From Aphis gossypii (Eukaryota > Arthropoda > Insecta > Hemiptera > Aphididae): 64,000 bases of DNA. Below the pieces are notes generated by a model. The model ran no database searches. It was not told where the DNA came from and worked only from the letters and a program-made list of their open reading frames with translations. Location of the stretch: NCBI RefSeq assembly GCF_020184175.1, contig NC_065531.1, forward strand, positions 20,109,213-20,173,212. The letters are read 5' to 3'. Positions 27,900 through 42,237 of this stretch are shown here, piece by piece (the first letter of the stretch is position 1; each line of letters starts with the position of its first letter). The position numbers and the translations under genes are program-made.

Positions 27900-29330
27900 T
27901 ATTATAGTACTATACCGATACGCTTGCTGCGCCCGTCGCGCGAGTCGTAGGTCAAGTGTAACTCTCACGCGCAGCGAATGTTCATTATAATATATTATTA
28001 TACACGCATAGTATCTAACGGGAGAGGTCCGATCGTTAAGGTTTCAGGGCGGGACTTTCTAGGCCTAAATTTCAGTACGAATGTATAGCACAATTATCGA
28101 TATTTTTACGTCGAGTGTTTTAATAAATTACGTTTGTTTTGAATGCCGATAAACATTGGGATGCACGGTCGATCTAAATAAGTTTTCTCTCGGACCATAG
28201 AGCCATAATTCTTTTGGCGGATCGCTCAAACTCATAAAAATACATCACTTTAATAGTAATATTCTAACATATTGTATACCTGCGCGTTTTATAGGCGGAG
28301 TTTTTCAAAGCGTGCCATCGGAAAGGTCTCGAGTTTCCGGATAGGTGCCTATAGTGTTATCAATATTTAAACGCGGCGTATTATATTATGTATAAAGGGG
28401 AGCAATTTTATTTTACGTCCGTCTCGAACTCGCATTAAAACAGCTATGGCGTGACGATATGCGTTTGTTGTGTGTTAACAATATGCAATACAATAATAAC
28501 GCGCGTACCTGTACATCGAATTCAAGGTATAATACTATTATAGGTATCTATCGTGTGCGAACGAGTTGTGCACAGAAACAGCTGCAGACTCACGGGCCAC
28601 ACGACTACACTATTTAAATAATAATATATTCTACGATACCTATAGACGAATACTCGCGATTCTCGGTATTCTGCGTGTCGTAGCCGTATTACATTATACG
28701 TTTTTCCCTTCCCCCGAGTCGGCTCATTTATTTTTCTCTGTGTTTGCAGCTTTTGCAGCTAAAACGTACCTGTATAATATATATATATAATATCATATAT
28801 TATACGCCGTCCACTAGCAAATTGTGGCGTTGTCAAACAACGACGGCAGCAGCGGAACCCATCTGCCGAGGACGAAATAATAATATTACGGACGAAACAT
28901 ATAAGGCATCATTTTTGATGGCGCGCATATCGTAAATTGTATTCTTACATCACGCGAGTGGCTATTATATGTAATATTACTATTTTCCTCGCGAATCGGA
29001 GTGAAAATACGAAAACGACGACGGAATACGTGCGCGGAATCCTTTTTTGCGCATGCAGGTGTTACACGATATTTCTCCTATACGTCGTGTTATAAAAATG
29101 ACCTCCTAATATTATATGTATAAAGCCCCTATTTGTCACCGGCGTCGAGCAACCAGCTCGCTTCTCGTTGTGATTTCGGCGTCCAGAACCTCTTTCATTT
29201 GAATAATAACGTACACTTGGTAGGTATATAAATTGTTTTATATTATATATATATAAATATATTTTTTTCGGTTATTTGGTCCCTTTTAATTACGCAAGGG
29301 TTGCCAGCCACGACAACCCACATGACAACC
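27900..29330. promoter_or_regulatory. GC-richer island, promoter-like
   Basis: 1.4 kb of GC-richer sequence with many CG dinucleotides. Plus-strand open frames at 28566-28790 and 28744-28935 overlap in different frames and show no family signature. It could be a promoter or leader exon region for a neighbouring gene. Confidence 0.25.
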
Positions 29331-31017
29331 CACATTAACTATTTATACGCGCAATCCGATATCATTTCAGCTACATGATATTTTGTGGTTGTTTATTATT
29401 ATTGTTATTATTTTTGCAAAGACTTGGATATCCAGAAGCACATGAATGACCTATGTCCTATACCTATATAATATCAGTGCTAAATTAGCACGTCAAGGTT
29501 AAAGAGTTATAATATAATAAAACTGATTTTATACATTTTAATATGACAATATGCTATAATAAAATAAAACAAGTGGTTAGTGCGTAGTCGTGAATAGTAC
29601 AGCTGATACATATTTTAAACGTTGACTTTTAATAAATTCATCAAGTCTCGAAAAAATAAACAATGAATGAATCTAAAATTTAGAAGTATCATAAAAATGT
29701 TTTCATTGTTTCCTTTTCATTCATCTAACATAATAAGTTATGAGAGCGCTAACTTTAAAAACAGTATACTATTATATTCAGAACCTTGAACTTTTTGGCA
29801 AACTTGGGATGTATAAATGAATAGATTACTCATACAAAAGGTGAATTTATTTATTGTTCAATGACCTTTTTGGTAAAAACTTTTTACATTGACTAATCAA
29901 AAAACGATGATTGAAATTTACTCATTAATAGAAAATCTAACGAATGTCTTTCAAGATCTATATTCATCACTAGAAGGTATGAAAATATGGTGTAAGGTAA
30001 TTTAAAAATGAAATGCTCGTACCATGTACTATATGTCTTTATGTTTTTACATATTTTTTAAACTGTATATTAAATGTGCTATAATAGACGTTGCACAATT
30101 TTGTAATTATTTATAATATATATATATTTTTGTAGGTATAAGTACATTTACACCTTAAACGTTAAAACTTTTTCTTATGCTTACAAATGAACACCTACTC
30201 ATTAAATTTCAGTTCCTGGTTACATGATTGTGCTATAGCTGTAGAGACGCGTAAAGTACATCAAACATGAATTCACAGAATCGATTTACGTGTTTCAAAT
30301 TAAATGTAATGTAGGTATTTAGGTAAATCGACAAACATTATACAAATGCTATAATATAGTTTTCTAGTTCATTGCACTATTTCGCCTAATTGAATAACAT
30401 TTGGCCTTAAAACGAGCAACAACGGACTATTAAATCTATTGGCCGTGAGTGTGCGTGTGTGTGAATGTTATGGTTATTTATATTTTTAGCAATAACAATA
30501 CATTTTTATATTGGCTATTATTAAGCGGTATACAGTATAAATTTAGTAAAAATGAAAAAATAAAAAGGTTAAAAAAATGAAACCTAAAAAGGAAAAACCT
30601 ATTCACATCACTATGGTACATAATATTATATAGGTATATTAAATTATGATCAATTGAAACAACAGCACACCGTTTCAGTCTATCATTATAGCGATCGTAT
30701 TATTATCATCATTATTATTAAGTACAATAAAGTCGTTTCGTAAATAATTATTTCTTCAGCCCATAGCAGCTGAGAGCGCATTTTCTTAAGCGGCACAACA
30801 CAATAACGTACAAATATTTTCACGAATAGGTAAAATGTATAATAAATAATAATATATCAATGGGCTTATGTGCAAATGATATTATGATGTGTAATATAGG
30901 GGTAAATAATGTGACATGACTGTAATAAAATATATAAATTATTATTCGTTCAAGTTATTAATTTAACAAGTTTTACCCTTTAAATGCGTAAAAATGTTAT
31001 TCCTATGTTATATTATT
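29331..31017. other. Gene-free AT-rich stretch
   Basis: AT-rich DNA with a short GT-rich run near 30448. No exon-like or mobile sequence seen before the FP-type fragment at 31018. Confidence 0.6.
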
Positions 31018-31230
31018 GTACCTACAGACATAATAATAATTAGTAACTGGGCTAGAGAAAAGGTATTCATCAACGAGAGGTTAAAAAAATTCAAAAGGAC
31101 ACTATTTTCCCAAATCAAGTTTACAGAAAAAGGTAAACAATGTAAATATATTTGCGGTTATCCTGCAATGCTAATGTTCCAGTGAGAAAAAAATGAAATT
31201 ATAAAAATTAGATCATCTGAAGACACGAAT
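31018..31230 (+). pseudogene. Decayed FP-type (baculovirus FP-like C-terminal) transposon protein fragment
   Basis: The first frame reads DIIIISNWAREKVFINERL then KKFKRTLFSQIKFTEKGKQ and CKYI. This follows the INE-L---KR-LFSQ-K----EK--KY-W pattern of the FP-domain proteins that accompany LINE-type elements, common in aphid genomes. After CKYI the similarity jumps to a second frame (LSCNANVPVRK) and then, at a run of seven A, to a third (NEIIKIRSSEDTN). Two frameshifts within about 25 codons mean it is not functional. It is only the C-terminal domain; no reverse transcriptase was found beside it. Confidence 0.55.
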
Positions 31231-31239
31231 GTAGTTAGT

Positions 31240-33046
31240 TAGTATATTTTAATATGTTAAAATTATCATAAAATGAATTTTATTTTTAAATTAATAATAA
31301 TGTGTTAAATTTAGATAATATTTTAATTATCAATATTAATTTTAATTATGTTTATTCTTTATAGTAAATATACCCTTATAATTTATTGTTAGTTTTTCCG
31401 TTTCTTAAATCAATATTAGTAGTATTGAGTCTCACTCAACGATACCGTAACTTACTAGGCTCAATAAATAACCATTTTAGTGTTATTGTACTATATGAAA
31501 CCTGGCTTTAAATTTAAACTGAGTGGTTATAAAAATATTGACTCATTAACAATATTTAATAAATTTAAACTTAATGGCGTCACTGAATAAGTTAGAAAAT
31601 CCATAAACATAATAACAATTATTGGAAAACTAAAAAGTTTCTATTCATATCATCATTGTTTTTTTTTCTAAGTACACCTTCAATTACACGATAATCTTTT
31701 TTTTTTAAAGCGTCCATCTCTCGTGTAAATATTATGATTTATATTTGATAGAATGATTTTTAAAGATTCAATTTCAGCATAAGCATGGTCAACATTATAT
31801 AATATTGTGGTAAGTATAAGTTTCTTCATGATATTATATAGAATATTCATAAGGTTCAACGTTACATTTTATGATGAAATTCTACTTATGAAGTATCTAG
31901 GTTTTTATTTTAATTTATAGTAAATGACCAATGAGTGATTTCTTCATCATGTTGTTCATGTCATACATTGGCTATTAATCATTAAATTCACTTTGATTAT
32001 TTTTCTACTATGTGTACATGTAAATATTGTAAAATATTTTTATCTAAAAAAAAAAAAAAATAATTATGATGAAATTACATCGAAAATTGTTTATTAACAT
32101 CAAGATAATTGATGTATTGAAAACAGTTTTTTTTTTTTATTGAACATATTTATAAATGTTAAAATAATAAATTGCATAAACATTATTCCATTAAAAATGT
32201 TTATCACAATAAAATAACAATAAATATTTAACTTTTAGACTCGTTAGTCGTTTTTGCTAATTTATTTTTGAAATCCAAATACATTCTGTTTCTGTTTGTT
32301 TTTATACACTTATTTAACACACGCATATTTTTTAGAAATTGATTACGATCCAACTAAAACAATTAAACTCATTTTCAATAATATCTTTAATTAGTATTAG
32401 GGTGTTGTGCGACATTTTTTTCCTAATTGTTTATGTTTTTACTTAACACAGTTGTTGATTGATTTTGTAAGATGTTTACGTATATTGTTGTGAAAGTAAT
32501 ATCTGATTAAAGCTATAATCTAACAATATAAAAATAAAAAATAATTTTATAGTTTATTTTGTTTTAATTTTTAACTCTCAAACAAGCCAGAAATATATTG
32601 AAAAAGGTAGCCAAATGAGTTACTTGCTTTGATGTACACACATTTACTTATATGATTTCCAAGGACTATTTTATAATTGTAGCTCTACCCACATCCAATC
32701 CAATAATAATTAACTGATAAAAAAAAAATAATAATTTTGTAGATTATTAATTTATTTATATTTTGCCTTAATAACGTATTATTACGATATCTAAGTACTG
32801 GTTTTAGAAAACTCTCATTTTTGTTTCATAATAATTTATAATTATAAATTACTGTATAATAATCATATCATTTTATCTTTAATATCTTTATCTATTAAAC
32901 TTTTATAGTAATGACTAGGTAATAACTTACCTTCTGTAAAATTTAAATTTAATAATATGAACATATTCAAATGATGTTACTCATATAACTTATAAGCAAG
33001 TATTTAAAATTTTAAAATAAGGAATAAAATATTTATGCTTGCTTTA
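31240..33046. other. Gene-free AT-rich stretch
   Basis: AT-rich DNA with poly-A/T runs at 32046 and 32128. Nothing recognisable. Confidence 0.6.
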
Positions 33047-33057
33047 AAGATTTAAAG

Positions 33058-33187
33058 TTCGTGGTATCGTCAAATTCTTTCAAAGTGATAATCGTAATGG
33101 AGAAGATTCTAAAACACCAGAAAGTAGCCCGGATGATCAAACTAATAATAAATCTGTTTTGAAAAAAGTCATTGAAGATTTATCCAG
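33058..33187 (+). CDS. Candidate exon or remnant, acidic hydrophilic peptide
   Basis: The frame reads RGIVKFFQSDNRNGEDSKTP, ESSPDDQTNNKSVLKKVIED and LSR, then a donor AG|GTGCGT. The composition is protein-like for such AT-rich DNA. The acceptor (TTTAAAG) is weak; a second possible one lies inside. It does not join the 33657 exon in a simple way (phase 2 out against phase 0 in), so it may be part of a decayed copy. Function unknown. Confidence 0.3.
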
Positions 33188-33656
33188 GTGCGTGGATACG
33201 CTTATAAATGTCAAATCACTACTTACCAGTGTATTCAAAGGCTTACCTATTATAAATGTATAATATACTATATATTTATGATTTTAATTCGAATACATAG
33301 TGTACACACTACACTGCACATAATGCATATTTCCTTGTGTATTTACGCTTATCAAATTGTTATTGAGTTTTAAATATATATATAATATAATATTATATAA
33401 TACATTTTCAAATTAAATGTAAATAATTGTATATACTATTTTTACCACCCAATCATTTTAGTTAAAACCGTTAAAAAAGTTTATGGTCGTAGTTAATCAT
33501 ACTGGCATTAAATTTAACATTGTTTAGTATAATATGATGTTAAATAATAACGTATCTACCTATAAAAATTATTACATAGACCGTCAAAACCGGATTATAA
33601 GTCTATATTTTAACCTTATGCTAGAAATAGTTAATATTATGAACAATTACATGTAG

Positions 33657-33805
33657 AAAATGAAGTACCCTAATTTGAGAATTGTGACCGTGTGTATGGG
33701 ACCAACGAATACGTCGATGTTGTTAAATTTATCACCTAATGATATTGGCGAATGGACTAAAGACGAGCAAGAGGATTTACTGGACATACTAAAAGCCAAA
33801 CAAAA
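33657..33805 (+). CDS. Candidate exon or remnant with a dehydrogenase-like GPTNT segment
   Basis: Acceptor CATGTAG, donor GTCAGT, phase 0 in and 2 out. It reads KYPNLRIVTVCMGPTNTSM, LLNLSPNDIGEWTKDEQED and LLDILKAKQK. The LRIVTVC-GPTNT core recalls the strand and turn that precede the cofactor loop in short-chain dehydrogenases (usual CPGP-(D/N)T). No TGxxxGxG or YxxxK exon was found nearby, so this is either one exon of a gene I cannot assemble or a fragment. Confidence 0.3.
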
Positions 33806-36800
33806 GTCAGTATATAATTATAATGTCACTCTTTTAGAATCAGATAAATAGATAATTGTATTAAATACCAACATTTTTATCGTTCATTGTGTGAAATGGC
33901 ATTACTTTTATAATCGCAATGCAAGCGTGGATCCAGAAAGTATATACGAGAGAGAGAGAGTTTTGGATACAATTTTAGCCCGAGTTTGATTAAAGTATAA
34001 CTGTATAACAAAGTATTAAACGTTAAAACGAAATTCTATAGCCTGCAGTTTTAAAACAAATAAATAAAATATTTTATACTAAGCTAGGTTTACTATTTAT
34101 TAATATTTATTTTGTTGCCGAAAACAGACATACCAGAATTCACTGGTCTTTAGAGTCGGTTATCGCCATATGGATCTGCGTCGCGTCTGCTGCAATGTCT
34201 CATAATATGGGATGATAAATTCATATCATTACTGTTTTTACATTGGTACATAACTTTAAAAATAAATGCTATGTTATTATTTTATAGCATTATAAGGACC
34301 TAGGTAATCGTAAGACAAAACATTAGGGTCACAAGTCTTTAAAATTCACCCCTTACAAAATGCTAGAGAATTAAATTTACACATACATTTTTCCTAATAA
34401 AAGTCTAATACCTATCTAAAAATATAATAGTAGATAACAATTAATTGAATGTTAATTTATTGAAGACTTAATTGGTAGAAAAATATGAAAATATTGGGGG
34501 AAAAGTGTACATTTAAGCCTATACAGGAAGATATTCCGCCGAAAGAATACGACTGACTGACTTATAACTTATCATTTGATAGTTCTGAATGTTCTGATAA
34601 ATAGATTGTAGCTAATTAAAAAAAGTATAGGTAGGTACTTAGTTTCATATTAATATACTATCTTTAATCGTAAATATAATATATATCATATTGTTTTTGT
34701 ATCTTATTATATATTAACTATTCAAGTATAAACATTGTCAATATATTGTACATTCAAATTAACCAAATGCAGTCTCAAACCCTAATATATAATCAATAAT
34801 TTCTATGACGTACAGTGTGGATTATGCAGGAAGATGTATAACATTGATGATGCAATTTTCAGACAATGGATCTACATACTTAATATTCAACAACAGTTTG
34901 CATAGAACAAAAAACAAAGATGACACTATGTTCCGTAAAAAAAATGATTCAAAAATTTACAAAGTTCGAAGATTGAATATGTTTTCAATGTTCACAACTT
35001 AAATACAAAAGTAAAAGTTTTTAATGTTTCTATGAGTTTTTAGGCTTTTAGCACAAATCTAATTCAAAGTTCAAATGCATATGGTATATAAATTATAAAC
35101 AGATTCGAGTCTACCTATATTTTATAATCAATGATTATATTTATCAATTAAATTAATTAAATAATTATTTGATTTATCATTAAATTATTCTACTGAAATT
35201 ACAATAAATAATATCTTACGTTATTTTAATTCCTCACAAATTATTTTTTAATTTATTTATTTAATCCATTTAACTATCTAAAGATAAGTCATGATTTTTA
35301 TTTTTTCCAGCAACCAGCAATGAATTTAATATATACATATTATACATTATACTCAACTGATGTCTTCAAAATGTTGACTTGAAATGTGCAACACAGGTGA
35401 ATTATAGAACTATGTAACTTGAAAAATAACCTATAGTATTAGTATTAGGCTTATGTAACTATAATGTTGATAATGTTTTCAATATGGTAGTTTTTTAAAA
35501 ATTTTATTGTTATTAAATAATGTAATTTTTTCACGTATATCATTGTTTATATAATATTGTTTATCTGTTGTTTTTTTGATTTCATGTAAAGAAATAGTGA
35601 AGACATTTAAAGGAGATGTTAATATTTATTTTCTTTTAAAAGAAGACAAAGGTTCAACACATTAAAATATTTTCAAATTTAAATATAGGTAGTATGTTTT
35701 AGACGAAACTGAAACAAATTTTGTAACTTTCTAAATTATTTAGAGTTATTTAATTTAAGTATTCAAGTTAATATGATAAGTAATATTTATAAAATAATAA
35801 AAATAATCAAAAAAAAAAAAAAAAAAATTACTAGTAATGCGACTATCATAAAAATGTTGTTGAATGACTAATATCATTTTATTTTTGTTTTGATTATCAA
35901 TTTTTGTTAAAATGTATAGTTCATAGGTATATATAAAAAAAAAATCCAAGGCTAAATTATACCAGAAATTACTAGCAAAGGTGGTGTTAATCAACTTTTT
36001 CTGTTCCAGATGGCAATGAAAAAAAAATTAGTATCGTTTAGCTAAAAATCTAAGATTGCAATGTGAATTTAACTTTATTTATTGTGATTCCAAATATTTA
36101 CTTTTAACTATAAATTTTAAAGTTCCTAACTACATAAAAATATCAATTCAAATAATGGGTAAAATTGAATAGTTATTAATAAATATCCTGTGTGCTGATT
36201 TTCATTCTGAAGCACACAATTCACCGCAAATTCATTACCTATCCACAGACAACAGTAGTATTAATTTTATCCTAAATTAGATTGTTATTAAATTTAATAA
36301 CACTTTTACTTTAAGATTTAATATAGTTTTATAACTTTTGACTATTAATTAGGTATATTAGCCTAACTAAATCATAATCATAGTTTATTTGTATGAAGTT
36401 ACTTATTAGTAATCTTATATACACTTAATAATTTATACGCATAATTTACAGTATAGTTGTGCGATAACTCGTGGGTAATGGGTATAAACTATAAATATTA
36501 AATTTAAATAACAAAACCATAATTATTTGTAAAATAAGAGTACGCTGTACCATTATTTTAGATGAAATTTCTATAAATAAGACAAAAACTAATATTATGT
36601 TAAGCATAATTACGATAGATGTATTATTGAGTTCGTATATGTACTATAATTTATTATTATTTTTAAACGAAAATCACCTTGAAATTTAAAAGATAGACAA
36701 ATCTACAAGGCATAGGTAGCTCTTAAAATTATATTAAATTAAATCCAAAGATTGGATACAGGTCTAGAAGTTCAATATTTGTGTGTGAGAGTGTAGCTGT

Positions 36801-39800
36801 CATACTTTTTAAAGGCGACATAAAATCACATACCATAATAATTTCAATTATATTTTAAAAATATAACTTACTGTCAGACGTCAATAACTCAGTGTTCTGT
36901 GACAAACACAAAATAGGCGTATCGATTGATTCGGTATAATAGTAAAATTTATGTTCCCGTAATATCGATCATATCAAATTACAAGTTAAGATTTTTTCTA
37001 ACTAATATTAATCAATTAAGCACAATATACGGGAGTCATTTGAACTTACATGTCCATAAACAAAGTTGTATTATTTAAATATATTTTATAATTGTTTGTT
37101 CAAGTGTATCTAAACCACTTATGAAGAACCATACTTAATTTTCAGGACATATTTATAAGAATTGAACGTTTTAAAAACTTTAAACTACAAAATTATCTTC
37201 TTTATAATATTATATCAGCTTATATAACTCAAAATTCAATAATATGTTTCTGTAATTATCGTAAAACAGCAAAAATATATTCATAATAATATAATATACA
37301 TGAAAGGTTTAAGTTCCCACAGAGTTTTTTTTTTAATATAGCAAAATAATATTAATGCCGTTATTGTTTATCGTTTACAAAAGTTATGTCATCCAAATTT
37401 GAGCTTAAAATAAAAATAATCGTTTTCATATATTTTATACATTTTATGGTTTCAGTATGAACTTATGTTATTTATAAGTTATGAGTAATTTTGTATTCAA
37501 TGTTTAAAACTTAGAATATTTATATGTATATACATTTCTAACTAAAAAATAGTTTACAATTGTTTGCGATATTGATGAATTTTGTAAAAATTCTAAATGC
37601 ATATAAAAAAACTATGCTAAATTCTCACGAACGTCACCGGTATCTTTTCCCCTTTTTTATCCATCTATCCCGTCACAGTAGTTTTTAAATATTTTTGTTA
37701 ATTAATTAATATTTTTTTATTGTTATGAAAATTAATATGAACTAATTAATTATGAACTTATTAATTTACTTTTTATTAACATTTTGTTATAACATATAAT
37801 ATAATACAATACAAATTATATTTTATGTGAACACAAAAAAAAAGAAAACTGCAGTTTTTCGTTTAAATAATTTATTATTCGTATTATATATTGTATATAC
37901 ACATTTTAATGCATAAGTTGAAATAGTTTACACCCAACAAAAATTCATCGTTCTACTGTAGTATAAGTTTCGAGTGTATTACAACGAATCGAGGTTAAAT
38001 AAAGAAGAAATCACTGAAATGGATTTGTTAAACCATTTTTTTTTAAAAAAATTAAATGTTTTCATTTTATAAATAGCTCAAAATTAGTAGAAATATTTTG
38101 ACAATTAATCATGAATTAAAAACGGTAGTATATATATATATATTTTATATATATATAAACTTTGTTGAAAATTTTAAATACCTATCTAAGTTTATTTGTT
38201 TCGAGTAATATAAAACAAAACATAGATTTTATCAAAAATCGGATTTGCATAATAATTCCTATTTGTCTTAATTTTTTGTTTATTTTTATCGTTTATAAAA
38301 GAAAAATACTAGTGATTTTTAAATTTGATTCTTTAAAATGTAAACTAGATCCAATTTTATATTCAAAAACACTAGTATGTTTGAAAATCAAAGCAGTTTG
38401 TTGACTGTTTATCGTGTACATATCCACAAAAAAAAAAAAAAAACACTTCATAGTAAAATTAATACATCCACCACTTCGCTATCAGAATCTTCAAATGTTA
38501 GAACAATAATACCATATTTTCATAAATGTATAACAACAAATGTCAGTAACTTAATGTCTAATAAAACGTTTAAAATCAATGTTGTGAACCAACATACATA
38601 TTTTTAATAACCAACCATAAAATATTTCAGTTTACTATATCATATTGTTTTTATAACATCTGAGGTACATTTCAATAACTAATAACTATCAAAGTTTTAT
38701 ACCTATACTTATTTTAAAATGAATTCCGTGCCTGCGATCCAGACTAATAAAATGTAATAAACTGCTCTAGTGGTCGGTATAGACAGTCACAGATGCTTTA
38801 ATTAAAATATATTATTGTTTGTTAAAACCCCTAACTTCTTGGAAAAAATGAAATTGAGACGATCTTATTTTTGATTGTGTTTAATTTATTTGTTTGCAAT
38901 CATCGTACGCGTAGTTCTGATACTACATTATATAATGTAATAATATCTGCTGACATTCCACAGAATGCACCGGATCGTAAAGTTTCGCAATTAAATGAAA
39001 AGTTTCGGCAATATATAATATCCTACCGGCCCGTCAGTCGTCACCATAAAAGCAATTCGATAAGTCGAAGTCAATAGACAGATACAAATATTGTATACTA
39101 TTATGTTTGTCAAAATACAACCGAATATAACTTGCGAATGATGGAAAAGGTGTATTGCACATTGATGTTAAACGAAAAATAATAAAAACGTTATAGAACA
39201 ATAATATATTGCATGGTTCATAAAATTCGTGTTATTCAATTACTGTCTAACGTAAAAATACTAAATGTAAACGATGTTTACCAGGGCTATAATAATATTA
39301 TACAAAATAGTACTAACTTCCATGAAACGCAATTCTGCTAACATTTTTCATTTATTTTGGTGTTGCATAATGTATTCAGAACGTAGCTGTACACTTGTAC
39401 TTAAACTGTGTAAAATGTAATTTAAAAAACTAATTACAAAAAAACTTGTAGAAGGGATATTTCACAAAAAATCATAAGTATCCGTAGCAATTATTATTTA
39501 CCGAATTAGTTCAGTTTTAAATGTTACAAACGTTTTAAAGGAGTATTATAATAATAATATTGTAAGATTGTACTTATTTTCATTTTCGTTGTCTATGTAC
39601 TGAAACATTTGAATGAAATTAAAAAAATTCAAAATATATAAACTTCAACTGACGTGTTACATTTTGAGAAATTGTAAATATTTTTATTAGATACATATGT
39701 TACCATTATTAGAATGTAACCTTTACGAGTTTTTAAGGAAAACTGATTAATGAACAACTGATAATTGCATTTGTTTTCTTGGTGCTTTCCTTTAGCATGT

Positions 39801-41459
39801 AGGAAACGGTATTACAATATTGTCTTTATTTTGTACTTATTCCTCGCGCGTTTCTAGTGTCGTTTAGGATTCGATACAAAATATATATATATGTATTGAT
39901 ATTTTCAATTGTTGTACTGTTAACACGAATCAAAATACATTATTGACTTTTAGCACAGCAAAAATATATCATATTTACAAACAGATCGAAAAAGCATACA
40001 ACAAAAAGAACACAACATCAAAAGCACAACATGTTATTGTTTATATTATGCACGTCTAGAATGAAAACAGGAAAACAGGAGTGCACCTATATATTTTGTA
40101 TACATACAAATTGAATATCATCAATGTATTATATTGTTTACCAGAAAGTGCATTTATTCAGTTATAATATTTCCAAACACATAGATATTATAATATATTA
40201 TATTGTTGAGATGGAAAAAACTGAAACTCGTAAACTGCAGCTGACAAAATCATTTTACTTTAAAGTCTGTAAATATATATATACACCTAAATATATTATG
40301 TGAACACATGACAATTGATTTGAATTGTCGTCTCTGCATATTATATGAGTAATGGCATTAAAGTTTAAACAGTACAAAATATAAATACAGTGAATTTAAA
40401 CTCATATGTTACTCGATTTAATTGTAACTCGTTGACTTTGCGAACTGCGCGAATCCATTATAATATGAACACGTGCAAACACTTAAAATATTTGACTGCA
40501 TGGTGACTTAATAATATGCATACTTACATGTATCCCCACATTTTTAAAATCTTTATAATATTTCTATTTTTCTCGGACATTATTATATTTTTTGAATGTA
40601 ATAAAAATGCTGTACGTTTATTTTTATATTAACCCGACACACATATTTTTTGTTGTCGACGTTCTATAATTTATTATAGTTTAACTCAAAGCAATATTGA
40701 CAAAACAGAAATAATCCTATACATCACGTGGCTTATATTATACACCGAGGAAGACGGAAGTATAATATATACGTTACGTATAATATATAATATTATTACA
40801 TTATGCATACCATTATTGTACTCCGATTTTGACGTGCCTATAAGACGCAACACACGCGTCAAATAGTGAGATCCATTGTCTACAGACGTGTGCAGTCTAT
40901 AAAAAAAAACTGATCAAATATCATAGAATCGAAGCAAACAATCAAAAACAATAATTTTGTATACGAAAAAATACATCAATATTTAATTAGGTACGTGTTT
41001 GATATATTTTATTTTGTATCAAATACTAAGAGAATAAAAGTAGTTTTTAAACAGTCCAATAAATTATACTTGTTGTCAATAATAAGTCATAATATTAAAA
41101 AAAAAAAAAACAAAACATACGACGAAATCAACATTATTTACCATTATTATTATTATAATAATACTTAGATACTTACCTAAAGTTTATGATCTCAGGTGAT
41201 TGTGATATAAATGTAATGAAATAATTTAAAAAAAAAAAAATACCTATCACATAATATGAACATATAGATATAATGAATTTATATATGATATATATATATA
41301 TATCTAAATGTAACTAAAATCATAACTATTACAATATAATATAATATTAAAAACTAAATGCAATAATAATATTATAATATAAATGTTTGGAATGTCACAG
41401 GATGCGTACAATAAAATATTCTAAATAATATAATAATAGGTATAACACAACATTAAAGC
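33806..41459. other. Mostly gene-free stretch before the cyclase 3' end
   Basis: AT-rich DNA with (GA)n at 33948-33960 and (AT)n near 38130 and 41290. Isolated plus-strand frames at 34805-35002, 38162-38607 and 38871-39077 have start and stop codons but no recognisable domain. The last contains QNAPDRKVSQLNEKFRQYI, the most protein-like of them, but has no partner exon. None is called as a gene. Confidence 0.5.
33948..33960. repeat. GA microsatellite
   Basis: Short run of about six GA units, 140 bases after the exon candidate at 33657-33805. Confidence 0.85.
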
Positions 41460-42237
41460 TTACGAATATAATACTGCCATGATATAATGTGTATTGAAAC
41501 AAAGGGGTTTTCTGCAAATTCTATTGAAATGACTCGTGTAAGTACAAGTCACCATGCGTATCGGCGATGATGGACGAATTCCAATCGAAAATCGTTTTGC
41601 GTTCGTCACCACCTCTGCAGGTAGAGTGTTTAAGTTTAGCTGTCGGTTCGTGTTCAGATCAATAACAATATTATAACAATGATTATAATTTAATAACGAC
41701 CACGTAACAATGTAATATATCGTGACAACGACGGCTATACCGTGTGTCATTGTCGCGGACTCGATGCGCCGCGTATAACAATCAAATGATTACCGTAACA
41801 CCGTCTCATCATCATCGTCGCGGGAATTATAATATTAATGGGGACAACATCGCGACGGCGCTATTATTACGACAGTAAAATGATTTATAGTTTCAGCCGT
41901 TCACTGCAGCTCTGATGGCGATGCGGTGACAATCTATAGAGGGTAAGATTGTTATAATAATTCTATTACCGTATTATACCGCGCAACCATTCGGCGATCG
42001 GTGTAGTTCTCTTCAATCTCCCGCGGCGACACGATTTTACAGTCCTACGCGGTATCCTAGATGTGAGTCTTTGGATGGGGTGGGTGCGGAAGAAGAGTAA
42101 ACGGATCCTTAAAAACGCATTCTGTCTTCAGCTCGGAAGACTTTCGCCGCCTTCGTCGTCGCGCCATGGACCGGGGACGGCCGAGAGTCTCGTCCTCCGA
42201 CCCCGTTCCGCGAGGATCGAGGCGGCCTTCACGCGGG
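41460..42237 (-). other. Probable 3' UTR and flank of the guanylate cyclase gene
   Basis: GC-richer sequence immediately after the stop codon, fading into AT-rich DNA near 41.4 kb. A minus-strand ATTAAA at 41694-41689 and an AATAAA near 41.0 kb are possible poly(A) signals. I cannot fix the end. The 96-residue open frame at 41460-41750 on this strand resembles nothing I know and is probably fortuitous. Confidence 0.4.

Noticed and set aside
275..38960. Similar 28-base words containing CTGACATTCCA near 295 and 38951
   Set aside because: About 75 percent identity over a short AT-rich stretch with unrelated flanks; too weak to call a repeat.
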